A DNA stretch of 12,287 nucleotides from DAOUCP01 sp034432155 (GTDB taxonomy: Bacteria; Chloroflexota; Anaerolineae; Epilineales; Epilineaceae), in assembly GCA_034432155.1 (NCBI GenBank), contig DAOUCP010000108.1:1-12287 (forward strand), read 5' to 3'. The translations under genes and the position numbers were made by a program. Within the stretch, counting starts at the first letter, position 1. Each line of letters opens with the position of its first letter. The notes under the pieces are model-generated. The model saw only the letters and a list, made by a program, of their open reading frames with translations. It was not told where the DNA came from and made no database searches. Positions 1 to 7,714 of the stretch are shown here, piece after piece.

Positions 1-359
1 GTGCCCACACCGTGCAGGTAGTTGAACGCCTGGATGCTCGCCTTACCACCCTCCCCCGTGTTGAACTCAGCAACTTGGGTGCAGGCGTCCCATTCGTAGC
101 TCCGGGCCAACAGGCCCTCCATCCCCCACACGTTGATGCCAATGGCCAGGCCCGTCAGGCACGGCCAGTGCTCCAACTTGATGGTGACGTCCGTGGCCGC
201 CGGTAGATCGACATCGACCGTCACATAGGCCCCGCCTCGATCACCGACGAAGGTACCACTGAGGGTGCCTGCCGGTGCCGGCTCCTGGGCGGCGACAAGC
301 GAGGCTGCTGCCACCAGGACAACCGCAGCGAGCAGACCGGAACGCATGAGTGATCGCAT
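1..359 (-). CDS. Secreted protein of unknown function (partial, 3' end outside window)
   Basis: The reading frame starts at the ATG at 359-357 and runs off the left edge, giving 119 codons. A strong Shine-Dalgarno sequence (GAAGGAGGA) lies about 9 nt before the start. The N-terminus is a classical signal peptide: MRSLMRS, then the hydrophobic run GLLAAVVLVAAASLVAA, with a likely cleavage before QEP. The mature part (LSGTFVGDRGG, YVTVDVDLP, DVTIKLEHWPC) alternates polar and hydrophobic residues like beta strands. It has two cysteines (in HWPCL and WDACTQ) that could form a disulfide outside the cell. I recognise no family. It lies downstream of acpP on the same strand but has its own promoter, so it is probably transcribed separately. 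A second in-frame ATG four codons in is less likely because the SD fits the first. Confidence is high that it is a real exported protein; its function is unknown. Confidence 0.8.
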   Translation of the reverse strand, partial: MRSLMRSGLLAAVVLVAAASLVAAQEPAPAGTLSGTFVGDRGGAYVTVDVDLPAATDVTIKLEHWPCLTGLAIGINVWGMEGLLARSYEWDACTQVAEFNTGEGGKASIQAFNYLHGVG

Positions 360-422
360 AGTGCTGTTCCTCCTTCACACAGATGTGGATCGGCGAATGA
401 TGCTCGGGTAGTACGGTCACCA

Positions 423-431
423 ATTATAACA
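423..431 (-). promoter_or_regulatory. Extended -10 promoter for the secreted-protein gene
   Basis: Read on the minus strand, the sequence is TGTTATAAT, a perfect TATAAT hexamer preceded by the TGn of an extended -10 element. It stands out in very GC-rich DNA. No good -35 hexamer is present 16-18 bp upstream, where an inverted repeat lies instead. Transcription would start near 416 and leave a leader of roughly 57 nt before the ATG at 359. Confidence 0.65.
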
Positions 432-437
432 CAGCCC

Positions 438-468
438 GCGACGGCGAGCGCTACGGCAACGCCGTCGC
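438..468. repeat. Perfect 9-bp inverted repeat beside the promoter
   Basis: GCGACGGCG at 438-446 and CGCCGTCGC at 460-468 are exact reverse complements separated by 13 nt. On the minus strand the repeat covers about -22 to -52 relative to the predicted start, the place a -35 box would occupy. It could be an operator for a dimeric regulator. It is also about 90 nt past the acpP stop codon, so the RNA hairpin could help terminate acpP transcription, although no clear U-run follows. Confidence 0.5.
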
Positions 469-556
469 TGGCCGCGTGCCCGAGGGCCAGAATCGCCGCG
501 CCGTCGCAAGCCCCTGGCCGTCCTCCAACGCGCGGCTCCCGTCTGTGCCGTGGGCT

Positions 557-820
557 TCAAACCGCCCCCGCCGCCACGCGGCCATAGATGTACTCGACGG
601 CGTCGCCGACGGTTTGAATCTTGTTGGCATCCTCCTCGCCGATGTTCCCGATCTCGAACTTGTCCTCGAAGTCCATGATCATCTCGGCCAAGTCAAGGGA
701 ATCAGCATTGAGATCGTCTCGAAATCTTGCCTCCAGCGTGACAGCTTGCGGTTCGACACTCAGCTTCTCCACCACGATCTCGCGGATGTGCCCGAGAATC
801 TCTTCTCGCGTCATGGCCAT
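557..820 (-). CDS. acpP: Acyl carrier protein
   Basis: This 87-residue acidic protein carries acyl chains on a 4'-phosphopantetheine arm during type II fatty acid synthesis in the cytoplasm. The attachment site is the DSL motif in LNADSLDLAEMI, with Ser41 as the modified residue. The rest follows the family closely: FRDDLNADSLD before helix II, then MDFEDKFEI, EEDANKIQTVGDAVEYI. Length is normal for the family (about 75-90). The frame stays open upstream, but the start at 820 is chosen because AGGAGG lies 8 nt before it; the alternative Met at residue 3 is also possible. One small peculiarity is IGNIGEEDA where many ACPs have I-P-DEDA. No fab genes lie beside it. It has its own promoter at 879-908 and is divergent from the isoprenoid genes. 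Confidence 0.95.
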   Translation of the reverse strand: MAMTREEILGHIREIVVEKLSVEPQAVTLEARFRDDLNADSLDLAEMIMDFEDKFEIGNIGEEDANKIQTVGDAVEYIYGRVAAGAV

Positions 821-878
821 GTTCTGGTCCTCCTCGACCTCTGCAGGCACGGCCCCGATGGCCGGCTCAGGCCGGCTA

Positions 879-908
879 GTTATAGCGTGGCCTTGGCCGC
901 GGCGTCAA
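879..908 (-). promoter_or_regulatory. Sigma-70-type promoter for acpP
   Basis: On the minus strand, TTGACG (908-903) and TATAAC (884-879) are separated by 18 bp. Each hexamer has one mismatch to the consensus. Predicted transcription starts near 872, about 52 nt before the acpP ATG. Confidence 0.6.
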
Positions 909-927
909 TTCAATACCCTTTGCCACC

Positions 928-957
928 TTGACTCGGCACCGGCAGCTACTCCATACT
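928..957 (+). promoter_or_regulatory. Candidate sigma-70-type promoter for the isoprenoid/murJ operon
   Basis: TTGACT at 928-933 and CATACT at 952-957 are 18 bp apart. The -35 is good and the -10 moderate (4 of 6). It is back-to-back with the acpP promoter, with only 19 bp between the two -35 boxes. Transcription would start near 963, leaving a leader of about 95 nt before the isomerase gene. Confidence 0.45.
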
Positions 958-1057
958 GGCCACCGGTGGGCACGAGAACCGGCAACCATTGCCCTCGCCA
1001 CGGAATCCCTCGGCCTCGGCCGAGACCAGCCTCCGGCAAACGCGTGCCGACGAGCGC

Positions 1058-2101
1058 ATGGCCAACCAGAATCGCATGACGGCGGACCGCAAACTCGACC
1101 ACTTGCACATTGTGCTTGCCGGAGGCGTCTCCGGCACGTTGCGGTCCGGCTTCGAACGTTACGCTTTCGTACACCGGGCCCTGCCCGAGCTCGACCTGGA
1201 GGAGGTGTCCCTGGCCGGTACCTTCCTGGGGCACCGCTTCGAAGCTCCGATTCTCATTTCGGCCATGACCGGCGGGGCCGAGGGCCTCGGGGTGATCAAC
1301 CGCCGGCTAGCCGAGGCTGCCGAAGCGCGAGGCGTCGTCCTGGCGGTCGGCAGCCAACGGGCTATGCTCGAATCGCCCTCTTTGGCACCGACCTTCGACG
1401 TGCGCTCACTAGCCCCGCACGTGACGCTGTTGGCCAACCTAGGGGCCATTCAGCTCAACTACGGCTATGGGGTGGCAGAGTGCCAGCGTGCCGTGGATGC
1501 GATCGGCGCCGACGCCTTGGTGCTGCACCTAAACCCCTTGCAGGAGGTGCTCCAGCCCGAGGGCGAGAGCCGTTGGCGCGGCCTCCTCCGCCACATCGAG
1601 CGGTGCGCCCGAGAGCTGTCGGTACCCCTCATCGTCAAGGAAGTGGGCTGGGGCATCTCGGCAGAGGTGGCCCGGCAGCTGGTGGACGCCGGCGTGGCCG
1701 CCATCGACGTCGCGGGCGCCGGCGGCACGAGTTGGAGCGAGGTGGAAAAACGCCGCGCGCCGACGCCTCACCGGCAAGCGGTGGCGGCAGCCTTTGCCGG
1801 CTGGGGCATTCCGACGGCCGAGTGCCTGCGGGCGGTGCTTGCTGCCTTGCCGGGCACACCGGTCATTGCCAGTGGCGGCCTGCGCGATGGCATCGACATC
1901 GCCAAGGCTCTAGCCATGGGTGCCCATCTCGCTGGACTGGCCGCCCCGTTGCTGACAGCCGCCAACCGGTCCACAGAGGCCGTCATCGAGCACCTGGACG
2001 TGCTGATCGACACCCTGCGAACGGCCATGTTCGCCATCGGAGCCGGCGATCTGGCAGCTCTGCACGGCACGGCGGCGCTCGTCGCCACGGCCAGCTCGTA
2101 G
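1058..2101 (+). CDS. fni: Type 2 isopentenyl-diphosphate delta-isomerase (FMN-dependent)
   Basis: This enzyme interconverts isopentenyl diphosphate and dimethylallyl diphosphate in the cytoplasm, using FMN, NAD(P)H and Mg2+. The 347-residue protein shows the family signatures in order: the N-terminal RKLDH substrate-binding motif (11-15), ISAMTGGAEG (68-76), ANLGAIQLNYG (126-136), HLNPLQE (157-163, with the catalytic Gln and Mg-binding Glu), VKEVGWG (193-199), DVAGAGGTSW (217-226), GIPTAE (250-255), ASGGLRDG (271-278), and the C-terminal LRTAMFAIGA. Length is normal (about 330-360). The start is uncertain: 1058 has only a weak GACGAG upstream, and the Met at 1076 also leaves a complete protein. 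It is the first gene of the plus-strand run, 32 bp before the polyprenyl synthase. A type 2 isomerase is often found where the mevalonate pathway is used, but the window does not show which pathway this organism has. Confidence 0.95.
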   Translation: MANQNRMTADRKLDHLHIVLAGGVSGTLRSGFERYAFVHRALPELDLEEVSLAGTFLGHRFEAPILISAMTGGAEGLGVINRRLAEAAEARGVVLAVGSQRAMLESPSLAPTFDVRSLAPHVTLLANLGAIQLNYGYGVAECQRAVDAIGADALVLHLNPLQEVLQPEGESRWRGLLRHIERCARELSVPLIVKEVGWGISAEVARQLVDAGVAAIDVAGAGGTSWSEVEKRRAPTPHRQAVAAAFAGWGIPTAECLRAVLAALPGTPVIASGGLRDGIDIAKALAMGAHLAGLAAPLLTAANRSTEAVIEHLDVLIDTLRTAMFAIGAGDLAALHGTAALVATASS

Positions 2102-2133
2102 GCCGGCTGCCATCGCCAGGCGAAGGGGAAAGC

Positions 2134-3195
2134 GTGCACCCAGACGATGCCATGGCCGCAGGGTCGCGCGGCGTCGACATGTCCGCCTTCACCGATCACC
2201 CGTGCCTTGACCTGGTGACGGAGGCGATGCGCCGGGCGATCGAGCCAGCCACGGAGGAGGTTCGTCCCCTGTCCGGATGGCTGGCTTATCATCTCGGTTG
2301 GAGCGACATCGACGGTGCGCCGAGCCAGGCACGGCGCGGCAAGAGCCTGCGCGCTGGTCTCTGCCTTGTCGCCTGCCAGGCAGTCAACGGCGATCCGAAG
2401 GCAGCCGTGCCGGCGGCAGCAGCCATCGAGCTGACGCACCAGTTCTCGCTCATCCATGACGACATTGAGGACGGTGACCGCCTGCGACGCGGCCGCCCCG
2501 CCCTATGGACCCTCATTGGCGTCGAACAGGCCATCAACGCTGGCGACGCCCTGTGGGCGATGGCCCAGCGCTTGTTGCTCGAAAGTGGCGCCTCGGACGG
2601 CCCTCGCATCGAGATGTTACGCCGCTACCAGGAGGCCTGCCGGCACCTGACGGAAGGACAATACCTCGACCTGCGCTTCGAGGCGCAGCCCGGAGTGGTG
2701 GTCGGGGCCTACCTGGACATGGCAGCGCGCAAGACGGGCGCCCTCTTCGCCGCTTCGGCAGCCCTGGGGGCGTTGGCCGGCGGTGGCTCGAGCGTAGCCG
2801 TCGATGGCTTGGCGGATTACGGCGCGGCGCTGGGACTGGCCTTCCAGATTGCCGACGACATCCTCGGCCTGTGGTCGACGGAAGTAGCGACGGGCAAGCC
2901 GATTGCCAAGGACCTGCAACGCGGCAAGAAAACGCTGCCCATCCTGCTGGCCCTCGAGAACCCCAGTGTCGCCAGCCGCCTGGACGCCTACTTCGCCGCT
3001 CCGAACCGCGACGCTGAGCGCGCAGCGGAGCTGGTGGCGTCGATGGCCGCTGCCGGCGTGCGTGACCAGGCGGTCGACGTGGCCCGGCGTTGGTCCGCCA
3101 AGGCCGCGCAGGCCCTGGAGGGACTGGATCTCGTTCCTCAGGCGCGGCTGCTCCTGGAGTCGCTGGCATGGCAAGCCGTGGTCCGGCAGTCGTAG
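2134..3195 (+). CDS. Polyprenyl (probably geranylgeranyl) diphosphate synthase
   Basis: This trans-prenyltransferase of the isoprenoid synthase fold condenses isopentenyl diphosphate onto allylic diphosphates. The 353-residue protein has the first Asp-rich motif DDIED (109-113) followed by RRGRPALW, then GQYLDL (175-180), ARKTG (199-203 region), and the second motif FQIADDILGLW (238-247 region) followed by GKPIAKDLQRGKKTLPI. In that second motif the usual last Asp of DDxxD is Gly, a variant I have seen in GGPP-synthase-like bacterial enzymes. Phe104, five residues before the first motif, and the uninserted DDxxD resemble archaeal-type GGPP synthases, so C20 product is likely but not proven. 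The GTG start at 2134 is chosen because AAGGGG lies 5 nt before it; in-frame ATGs at 2152 and 2179 lack an SD. It follows fni by 32 bp, which supplies its substrates. Confidence 0.9.
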   Translation: MHPDDAMAAGSRGVDMSAFTDHPCLDLVTEAMRRAIEPATEEVRPLSGWLAYHLGWSDIDGAPSQARRGKSLRAGLCLVACQAVNGDPKAAVPAAAAIELTHQFSLIHDDIEDGDRLRRGRPALWTLIGVEQAINAGDALWAMAQRLLLESGASDGPRIEMLRRYQEACRHLTEGQYLDLRFEAQPGVVVGAYLDMAARKTGALFAASAALGALAGGGSSVAVDGLADYGAALGLAFQIADDILGLWSTEVATGKPIAKDLQRGKKTLPILLALENPSVASRLDAYFAAPNRDAERAAELVASMAAAGVRDQAVDVARRWSAKAAQALEGLDLVPQARLLLESLAWQAVVRQS

Positions 3196-6068
3196 GCGGC
3201 GCGCCTGGCGCCGGTCACGACCCGCGTGCCCGCGGTGTACTTGGCGTCGGCCACGTCCAGCCAGCCGGTGACGTGCCTGCGCTCGACGGGGCGATCTGCG
3301 GCTCGGGCAGCTCCTGGACGCGGCTCGTCGGCTTCTTGGTCTGCGGCGCAGCCGCCACCGGCCTCGCCCTGGCGCAGCCGGCTGTCGGCCAGCGACCGCC
3401 CCTGCTGCCGGCGGGTGACCGCCACACTGCAAGCGCAGCCTTCGTGGGCGTACAGGTGCTTCTCCAGCATGCCGTCGTCACCGGCGTAGCCGAGGCGGGG
3501 GCTACGGTGCAGGCCACGCTGCGCGATGCCAGCGGCGGGCCGATCGTGGCCGACGGTACGGCACTGGCCGATGCGGCAGGCAGGTTCCGCCTCATTCTGA
3601 TTGGCCAGGCAGGTCCGGTGCGGACCCACGGCGGCCAGCGACTGCTGCTGGCCAACGGCAGCGGACAGGCGATCGACATTCTGCTGCCCACCATCCAGGT
3701 CGCCATCGACGAGGCCCAGGACAGGGTGCACGGCACCGCCATCCCGGGAGCTACGGTTTGGGTAACGGTCGACGGTGCACCGCAGGCGACCACCACCGCG
3801 ATGACGGACGGCGACGGCCGGTTTGCGGCCGATCTGCGAGATCGATACGACATCACACCTGGCACGACCGGCCTGCTGCGACTGGCGCGCCCCGGCGAAA
3901 TCGAGTTCGCCTTGCCATGGGCCGCAGCCATGCTCAGGCTGTCGGTCGCCCACGCCGTGGTCCACGGTGTGACCGCCTCCGGCGCGACGCTGACCGTCTC
4001 CCTGCACCGCGGCGGCTTCACCGCGGCGACGGCGACAGCGGTGGTGGGCCACGCCGCTGACACCGTCGAATACGACTGGTCGCTGCTACTCGTCGATCCT
4101 TCGGGACTGCCGATGCCCATCCTGGACGGAGATCACCTGGCCGTCGAATCGGCCGGCTTCCGTGTCGAGGTCGAGGTGCCGCCCTTGCGCGTGGAAGCCA
4201 ATGCCACCGCTGGCCTGGTCGCCGGCGTAGCGCCGGCCGGGCAGCCGATCACCATCCGGGTGCGTAACGCCGAGGGTCGGAGCCTGGAGCGGATCGTTCA
4301 CGCCGGTGCCGAGGAACGCTACCAGCTTTCTCTGGCGCCGGAATGGCATCTCTTGCCCGGCGACACCGTGCAGGCGGAGTGTCGGCTCGCTAACGGACGG
4401 GCTCTCCTCGGAACGTGGGTCGAGGTCGGCCGTTTCGAAGTCGGCCTGGACGACGGCCGCGTTGCTGGCTACGTGGAGCCTGGCGAGGCTGTGCAGATAG
4501 CGTTGGAGGGCCCTGGCCAGGAGCTGCGCGCGTCGGCGGTCGGCCAAGCCGACGAGGTTGGCTGGTTCGCGATAGCACTCCAAGCCCGCGGCAGCCGACG
4601 AGCTCTGCCGCGACCGGGCGACGCGATCGTCGTCACCTGGCCCGATGCCTCGGCTCGCGTGCCGGTGCCGCTTCTGACCCTCGAAACGGTGACGGTGGCG
4701 GCGGTAGCCGGACGGGCACCGCCAAGCGGGAAACTCCGCATCCGCTGGCAGAACCCGGCAGACCATCCCGGTGCTCTCGTGGAGCAAACAGTGACGGCGA
4801 CAGGGAGCGGCGACTACGCCGCCGAGCTGCCGGCAGGCCTGCTCGCCGTCGCAGGCAGCCGCATCGAGGTGACCTACGTCGACAGCTCGGGCAACACTTT
4901 TCGCCGCCAGTGGTCCTCCCCCAGCCTGCGGGCTCAGCTGGGCGGCAGTCAGGTGCTCGGCCAGGTGGCACCATCCATCGCCGTAACCGTCACCGCCGCC
5001 CGGGGCGAGCAGCTACTCGCCAAGGCCCTCGCCTCCTCTCAGGCCGACGGCGTCTTCAGCCTGGTGCTGCGCGACGCCGGCGGGGCCGAGACGGCGCTCC
5101 AGGCGGGCGATCACATTCACCTCGAAGCGAGTGGGCGGAGCGAGACCGCGGTGCCGCGGATCGAAGCCCTTGATCATCGCCTACTGCCGATTGAAGCGCG
5201 GCTGGAGGGGCCGCAGCGCCGCATCGTCGGTCGGACAGCGCCTGCACAGTCGCTTCTGGTGGCCGGCCAGGCCGATGGGCGGGCGCCGGTTATGACCAAC
5301 CGTGCAACCGCCGATCCCGATGGCCACTTCGACGTGCTCGTCCCCGCTCCGCAGCCTGGACAGTCTCTGCCGGCAGGATCGATCTTCACCGTGGCAGCAC
5401 AGGACGAACAAGGCATGGCCACCTTCGTGCGCCTCGTGGAGCCGTGGCTCGAAGTGACCATCGGCAGCGCAAGCGCGCAGGGACTGGCAGCGCCGTTCGG
5501 TCAACTGGACGGCCAGTTGTGGCGCGCGGCCACACAGGTAGCCACGCTGAATGCCCGCAGCGACACATTCGGTGCCTGGCAGGGTGACTGGCGGTCCGCA
5601 AGCGGCTCGGCTGTGGGGCCGGAGATTGGCGATCAGCTCTCGATCGTCGACCCTGCCGGGACCAACGTGACGCTGGTGGTTCCGGTGCTCACCATCGAGC
5701 TCGAACCCGACGGCCAGGGGCTGCGCGGCTCGGGACCACCAGGTACCTGGCTCGAGGTGCGCCTCGGCGTGCCGGACAGACCGATGGTCCGTCTGCGCGC
5801 TGCGGTCGGGACCGATGGTCAATGGGCGCTGGGCGAGGCGGATCTGCCACCTTATGTCGACTTTACGTGGGCCGACGTGGCCAGCGCCTCCGTGCGCGCT
5901 GCGGTCGCCAACGGCCATCGCATCATCGCCACCACGGCTGCCGGTTCGCGGCCCACCGCCACGTCCTCCGCCAGTCCCACGCCCGCGGTCACGGCCACGC
6001 CAAGTGCATCCCCGGTGCCTTGGCGGCTTACCCTGCCCATCCTGCTGCGCTTGCATCCAACCCCGTGA
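3168..6068 (+). CDS. Large secreted surface protein of about ten degenerate beta-sandwich-like repeats
   Basis: I do not recognise a named family. From the ATG at 3168 (GGAG 8 nt upstream, 28-bp overlap with the synthase gene) it has 966 residues. A hydrophobic segment at about 53-69 (LVGFLVCGAAATGLALA, then QPA) looks like a signal peptide; an in-frame GTG at 3273 would give a more normal signal length but has no SD. The body, from about residue 90 to 920, is roughly ten divergent 75-95-residue units sharing V.G...PG..V.V, a DG.G.F..L turn, and L.PGD.I.V, like Ig-like or carboxypeptidase-regulatory-type domains. Examples are HGTAIPGATVWVTV, AGYVEPGEAVQIAL and RGSGPPGTWLEVRL. The C-terminus is a Pro/Thr/Ser linker (PTATSSASPTP) followed by WRLTLPILLRLHPTP, resembling tails I know from Chloroflexota surface proteins. 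It probably acts at the cell surface; adhesion or structure is inference. It is translationally coupled to murJ. Confidence 0.85.
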   Translation: MASRGPAVVGGAPGAGHDPRARGVLGVGHVQPAGDVPALDGAICGSGSSWTRLVGFLVCGAAATGLALAQPAVGQRPPLLPAGDRHTASAAFVGVQVLLQHAVVTGVAEAGATVQATLRDASGGPIVADGTALADAAGRFRLILIGQAGPVRTHGGQRLLLANGSGQAIDILLPTIQVAIDEAQDRVHGTAIPGATVWVTVDGAPQATTTAMTDGDGRFAADLRDRYDITPGTTGLLRLARPGEIEFALPWAAAMLRLSVAHAVVHGVTASGATLTVSLHRGGFTAATATAVVGHAADTVEYDWSLLLVDPSGLPMPILDGDHLAVESAGFRVEVEVPPLRVEANATAGLVAGVAPAGQPITIRVRNAEGRSLERIVHAGAEERYQLSLAPEWHLLPGDTVQAECRLANGRALLGTWVEVGRFEVGLDDGRVAGYVEPGEAVQIALEGPGQELRASAVGQADEVGWFAIALQARGSRRALPRPGDAIVVTWPDASARVPVPLLTLETVTVAAVAGRAPPSGKLRIRWQNPADHPGALVEQTVTATGSGDYAAELPAGLLAVAGSRIEVTYVDSSGNTFRRQWSSPSLRAQLGGSQVLGQVAPSIAVTVTAARGEQLLAKALASSQADGVFSLVLRDAGGAETALQAGDHIHLEASGRSETAVPRIEALDHRLLPIEARLEGPQRRIVGRTAPAQSLLVAGQADGRAPVMTNRATADPDGHFDVLVPAPQPGQSLPAGSIFTVAAQDEQGMATFVRLVEPWLEVTIGSASAQGLAAPFGQLDGQLWRAATQVATLNARSDTFGAWQGDWRSASGSAVGPEIGDQLSIVDPAGTNVTLVVPVLTIELEPDGQGLRGSGPPGTWLEVRLGVPDRPMVRLRAAVGTDGQWALGEADLPPYVDFTWADVASASVRAAVANGHRIIATTAAGSRPTATSSASPTPAVTATPSASPVPWRLTLPILLRLHPTP

Positions 6069-7714
6069 GCCGAGCGCCAACCGCCTCGGACGCTCCAGCG
6101 GCGGGGAAGGCGGACCATCCGGCACAGGTGGCCCGCTCCTCGGCGCTGGTCATGGCGGCCTTCGTGCTCTCCAAAATCGTCGGCCTCTTGCGTGAGCGGG
6201 CCATCGCGCACCAGTTCGGCGCTTCGGTCGATTACGACGCCTACGTTGCCGCCTTCGCCATTCCCGATGTGCTGTTCACCCTCATCGGCGGCGGCGCGCT
6301 GGTGAGTGCCTTCCTGCCGGTGTTTGCCGAGGCGCTGGCGCGCCGCGATGCGCGTCGCGGCTGGACCATCGCTAGCGGCGTCACCAACATCGTATTCCTG
6401 GTCACGGCCGCCAGCGCCCTGCTAGCAGGCCTGGCCGCGCCGTGGCTCGTCCGTAACGTTGTGGCGCCGGGCTTCGCCGCCAGCCAGCAGGCGCTGACGG
6501 CGGAACTCATGCGCATCATCCTCATCGGCACGGTGATCTTCGGTGTCTCCGGCATCCAGATGGGCATGCTCAATGCCTTCGGACGGTTCCTTCTGCCGGC
6601 AGTCGCGCCCATCGGCTACAACCTGGGCATACTCGCCGGGGCTCTGTGGCTCGCGCCGCGATGCGGCATCTACGGCCTGGCCTACGGCGTGCTGCTGGGC
6701 GCGTTGCTGCATCTGGCCGTCAAGGTGCCTGGTCTGGTGCAATGTGGCTTCCGCTGGTGGCCGGGGCTGTGGCTGGGATTGGATGGGACTCGGCGCGTCT
6801 TCGCGTTGATGTGGCCTCGCATCCTCGCCCTGGCCGCGGTGCGCCTGGCGGCGCTGGTCACCACGCGGCTGGCAACCGGGCTTGACCCCGGCAGTCTCTC
6901 CGCCTTCAACTACGCCTGGCTCATCGCTCAGATGCCGCAAACGGTTCTCGGCAGCGCTGTCGGGACGGTGGTCTTTCCGACGCTGGCAACGCAGTACGCC
7001 ATGCGCGAGCGCACCGCTCTGGCCACCACGGCGACCACCGCCTTGCGGGCACTCATCGTGATGACCGTCCCCGGCGCGATCTGCCTCTGGCTGCTCGCCG
7101 CCCCCGTCGTAGACGTTCTGCTGCGCACCGGTGCTTTCGACGAGCGGGCGGCACGTACCACAACGCTCGTTCTGGCCATGCTGTCGCTGGGACTGCTTGG
7201 CCACGTGACACTGGAGGTGGTGGCGCGCGCCTACTACGCCCAGCAAGATACGTGGACGCCCTTCGTCGGCGCTGCGCTGGCAATGGTCGTCCAGGTCGGC
7301 CTGGCCGTGCTTCTCGTCCACCCGATGCGGGTTGCCGGGTTGGCGCTCGCCAACTCGGTGGCTGTGAGCGCCGAGGTCCTCCTGCTCCTGGCGTGGCTCA
7401 GGCGACGGCTTCCGGAGCTGTCGGCGCCGAAACTCCTGGACGATCTGGTGCGCTCGCTGGCGGCCGGCACCATCATGGCGGTGATGGTTGCATTTGCCCT
7501 GCGCGGTCTACGACTCGCCCTGCCCGTCGATGCCCTGCCGGCCTTACCGCGCGGGCTCCTGCTGTCGGCTGTCGGAGGCGTTGTCGCCTTGGTGACCTAT
7601 GCCGCGGCCGGCCATCGACTCGGCATTGCGCCGTTGCCCAGACGGGTCGGTTGGCGCTGGGGCCAGCGGGACGATCCAACGCCAAGCGACACGGGCTCGC
7701 CGCCGTCAGGGTAA
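6065..7714 (+). CDS. murJ: Lipid II flippase MurJ (MVF family)
   Basis: MurJ flips lipid II, the undecaprenyl-linked peptidoglycan precursor, across the cytoplasmic membrane. The 549-residue protein is hydrophobic throughout with many membrane segments (14 expected in the family). It matches the family N-terminus: VMAAFVLSKIVGLLRERAIA (30-49), then FGASVDYDAYVAAFAIPD, and GGGALVSAFLPVFAE. The motif arginine R43 and Asp58 are conserved; the usual SR is SK here. The later VARAYYAQQDTWTP motif is also typical. The GTG at 6065 overlaps the TGA of the preceding gene in GTGA, a classical coupling arrangement, and adds about 25 polar residues before the first helix; GTG at 6128 or ATG at 6152 are alternatives. 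The tail after the last helix is charged and disordered. It ends the plus-strand operon and overlaps the convergent peptidase gene by 9 bp. Confidence 0.93.
   Translation: MSRAPTASDAPAAGKADHPAQVARSSALVMAAFVLSKIVGLLRERAIAHQFGASVDYDAYVAAFAIPDVLFTLIGGGALVSAFLPVFAEALARRDARRGWTIASGVTNIVFLVTAASALLAGLAAPWLVRNVVAPGFAASQQALTAELMRIILIGTVIFGVSGIQMGMLNAFGRFLLPAVAPIGYNLGILAGALWLAPRCGIYGLAYGVLLGALLHLAVKVPGLVQCGFRWWPGLWLGLDGTRRVFALMWPRILALAAVRLAALVTTRLATGLDPGSLSAFNYAWLIAQMPQTVLGSAVGTVVFPTLATQYAMRERTALATTATTALRALIVMTVPGAICLWLLAAPVVDVLLRTGAFDERAARTTTLVLAMLSLGLLGHVTLEVVARAYYAQQDTWTPFVGAALAMVVQVGLAVLLVHPMRVAGLALANSVAVSAEVLLLLAWLRRRLPELSAPKLLDDLVRSLAAGTIMAVMVAFALRGLRLALPVDALPALPRGLLLSAVGGVVALVTYAAAGHRLGIAPLPRRVGWRWGQRDDPTPSDTGSPPSG

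Noticed and set aside
476..931. Plus-strand frame opposite acpP.
   Set aside because: The minus strand has a complete acyl carrier protein with SD and promoter; this frame is its shadow.
928..2133. Long upstream extension of the prenyl synthase frame (open from 928).
   Set aside because: It overlaps fni entirely in another frame, is Arg/Gly/Pro-rich and matches nothing; fni has clear motifs throughout.
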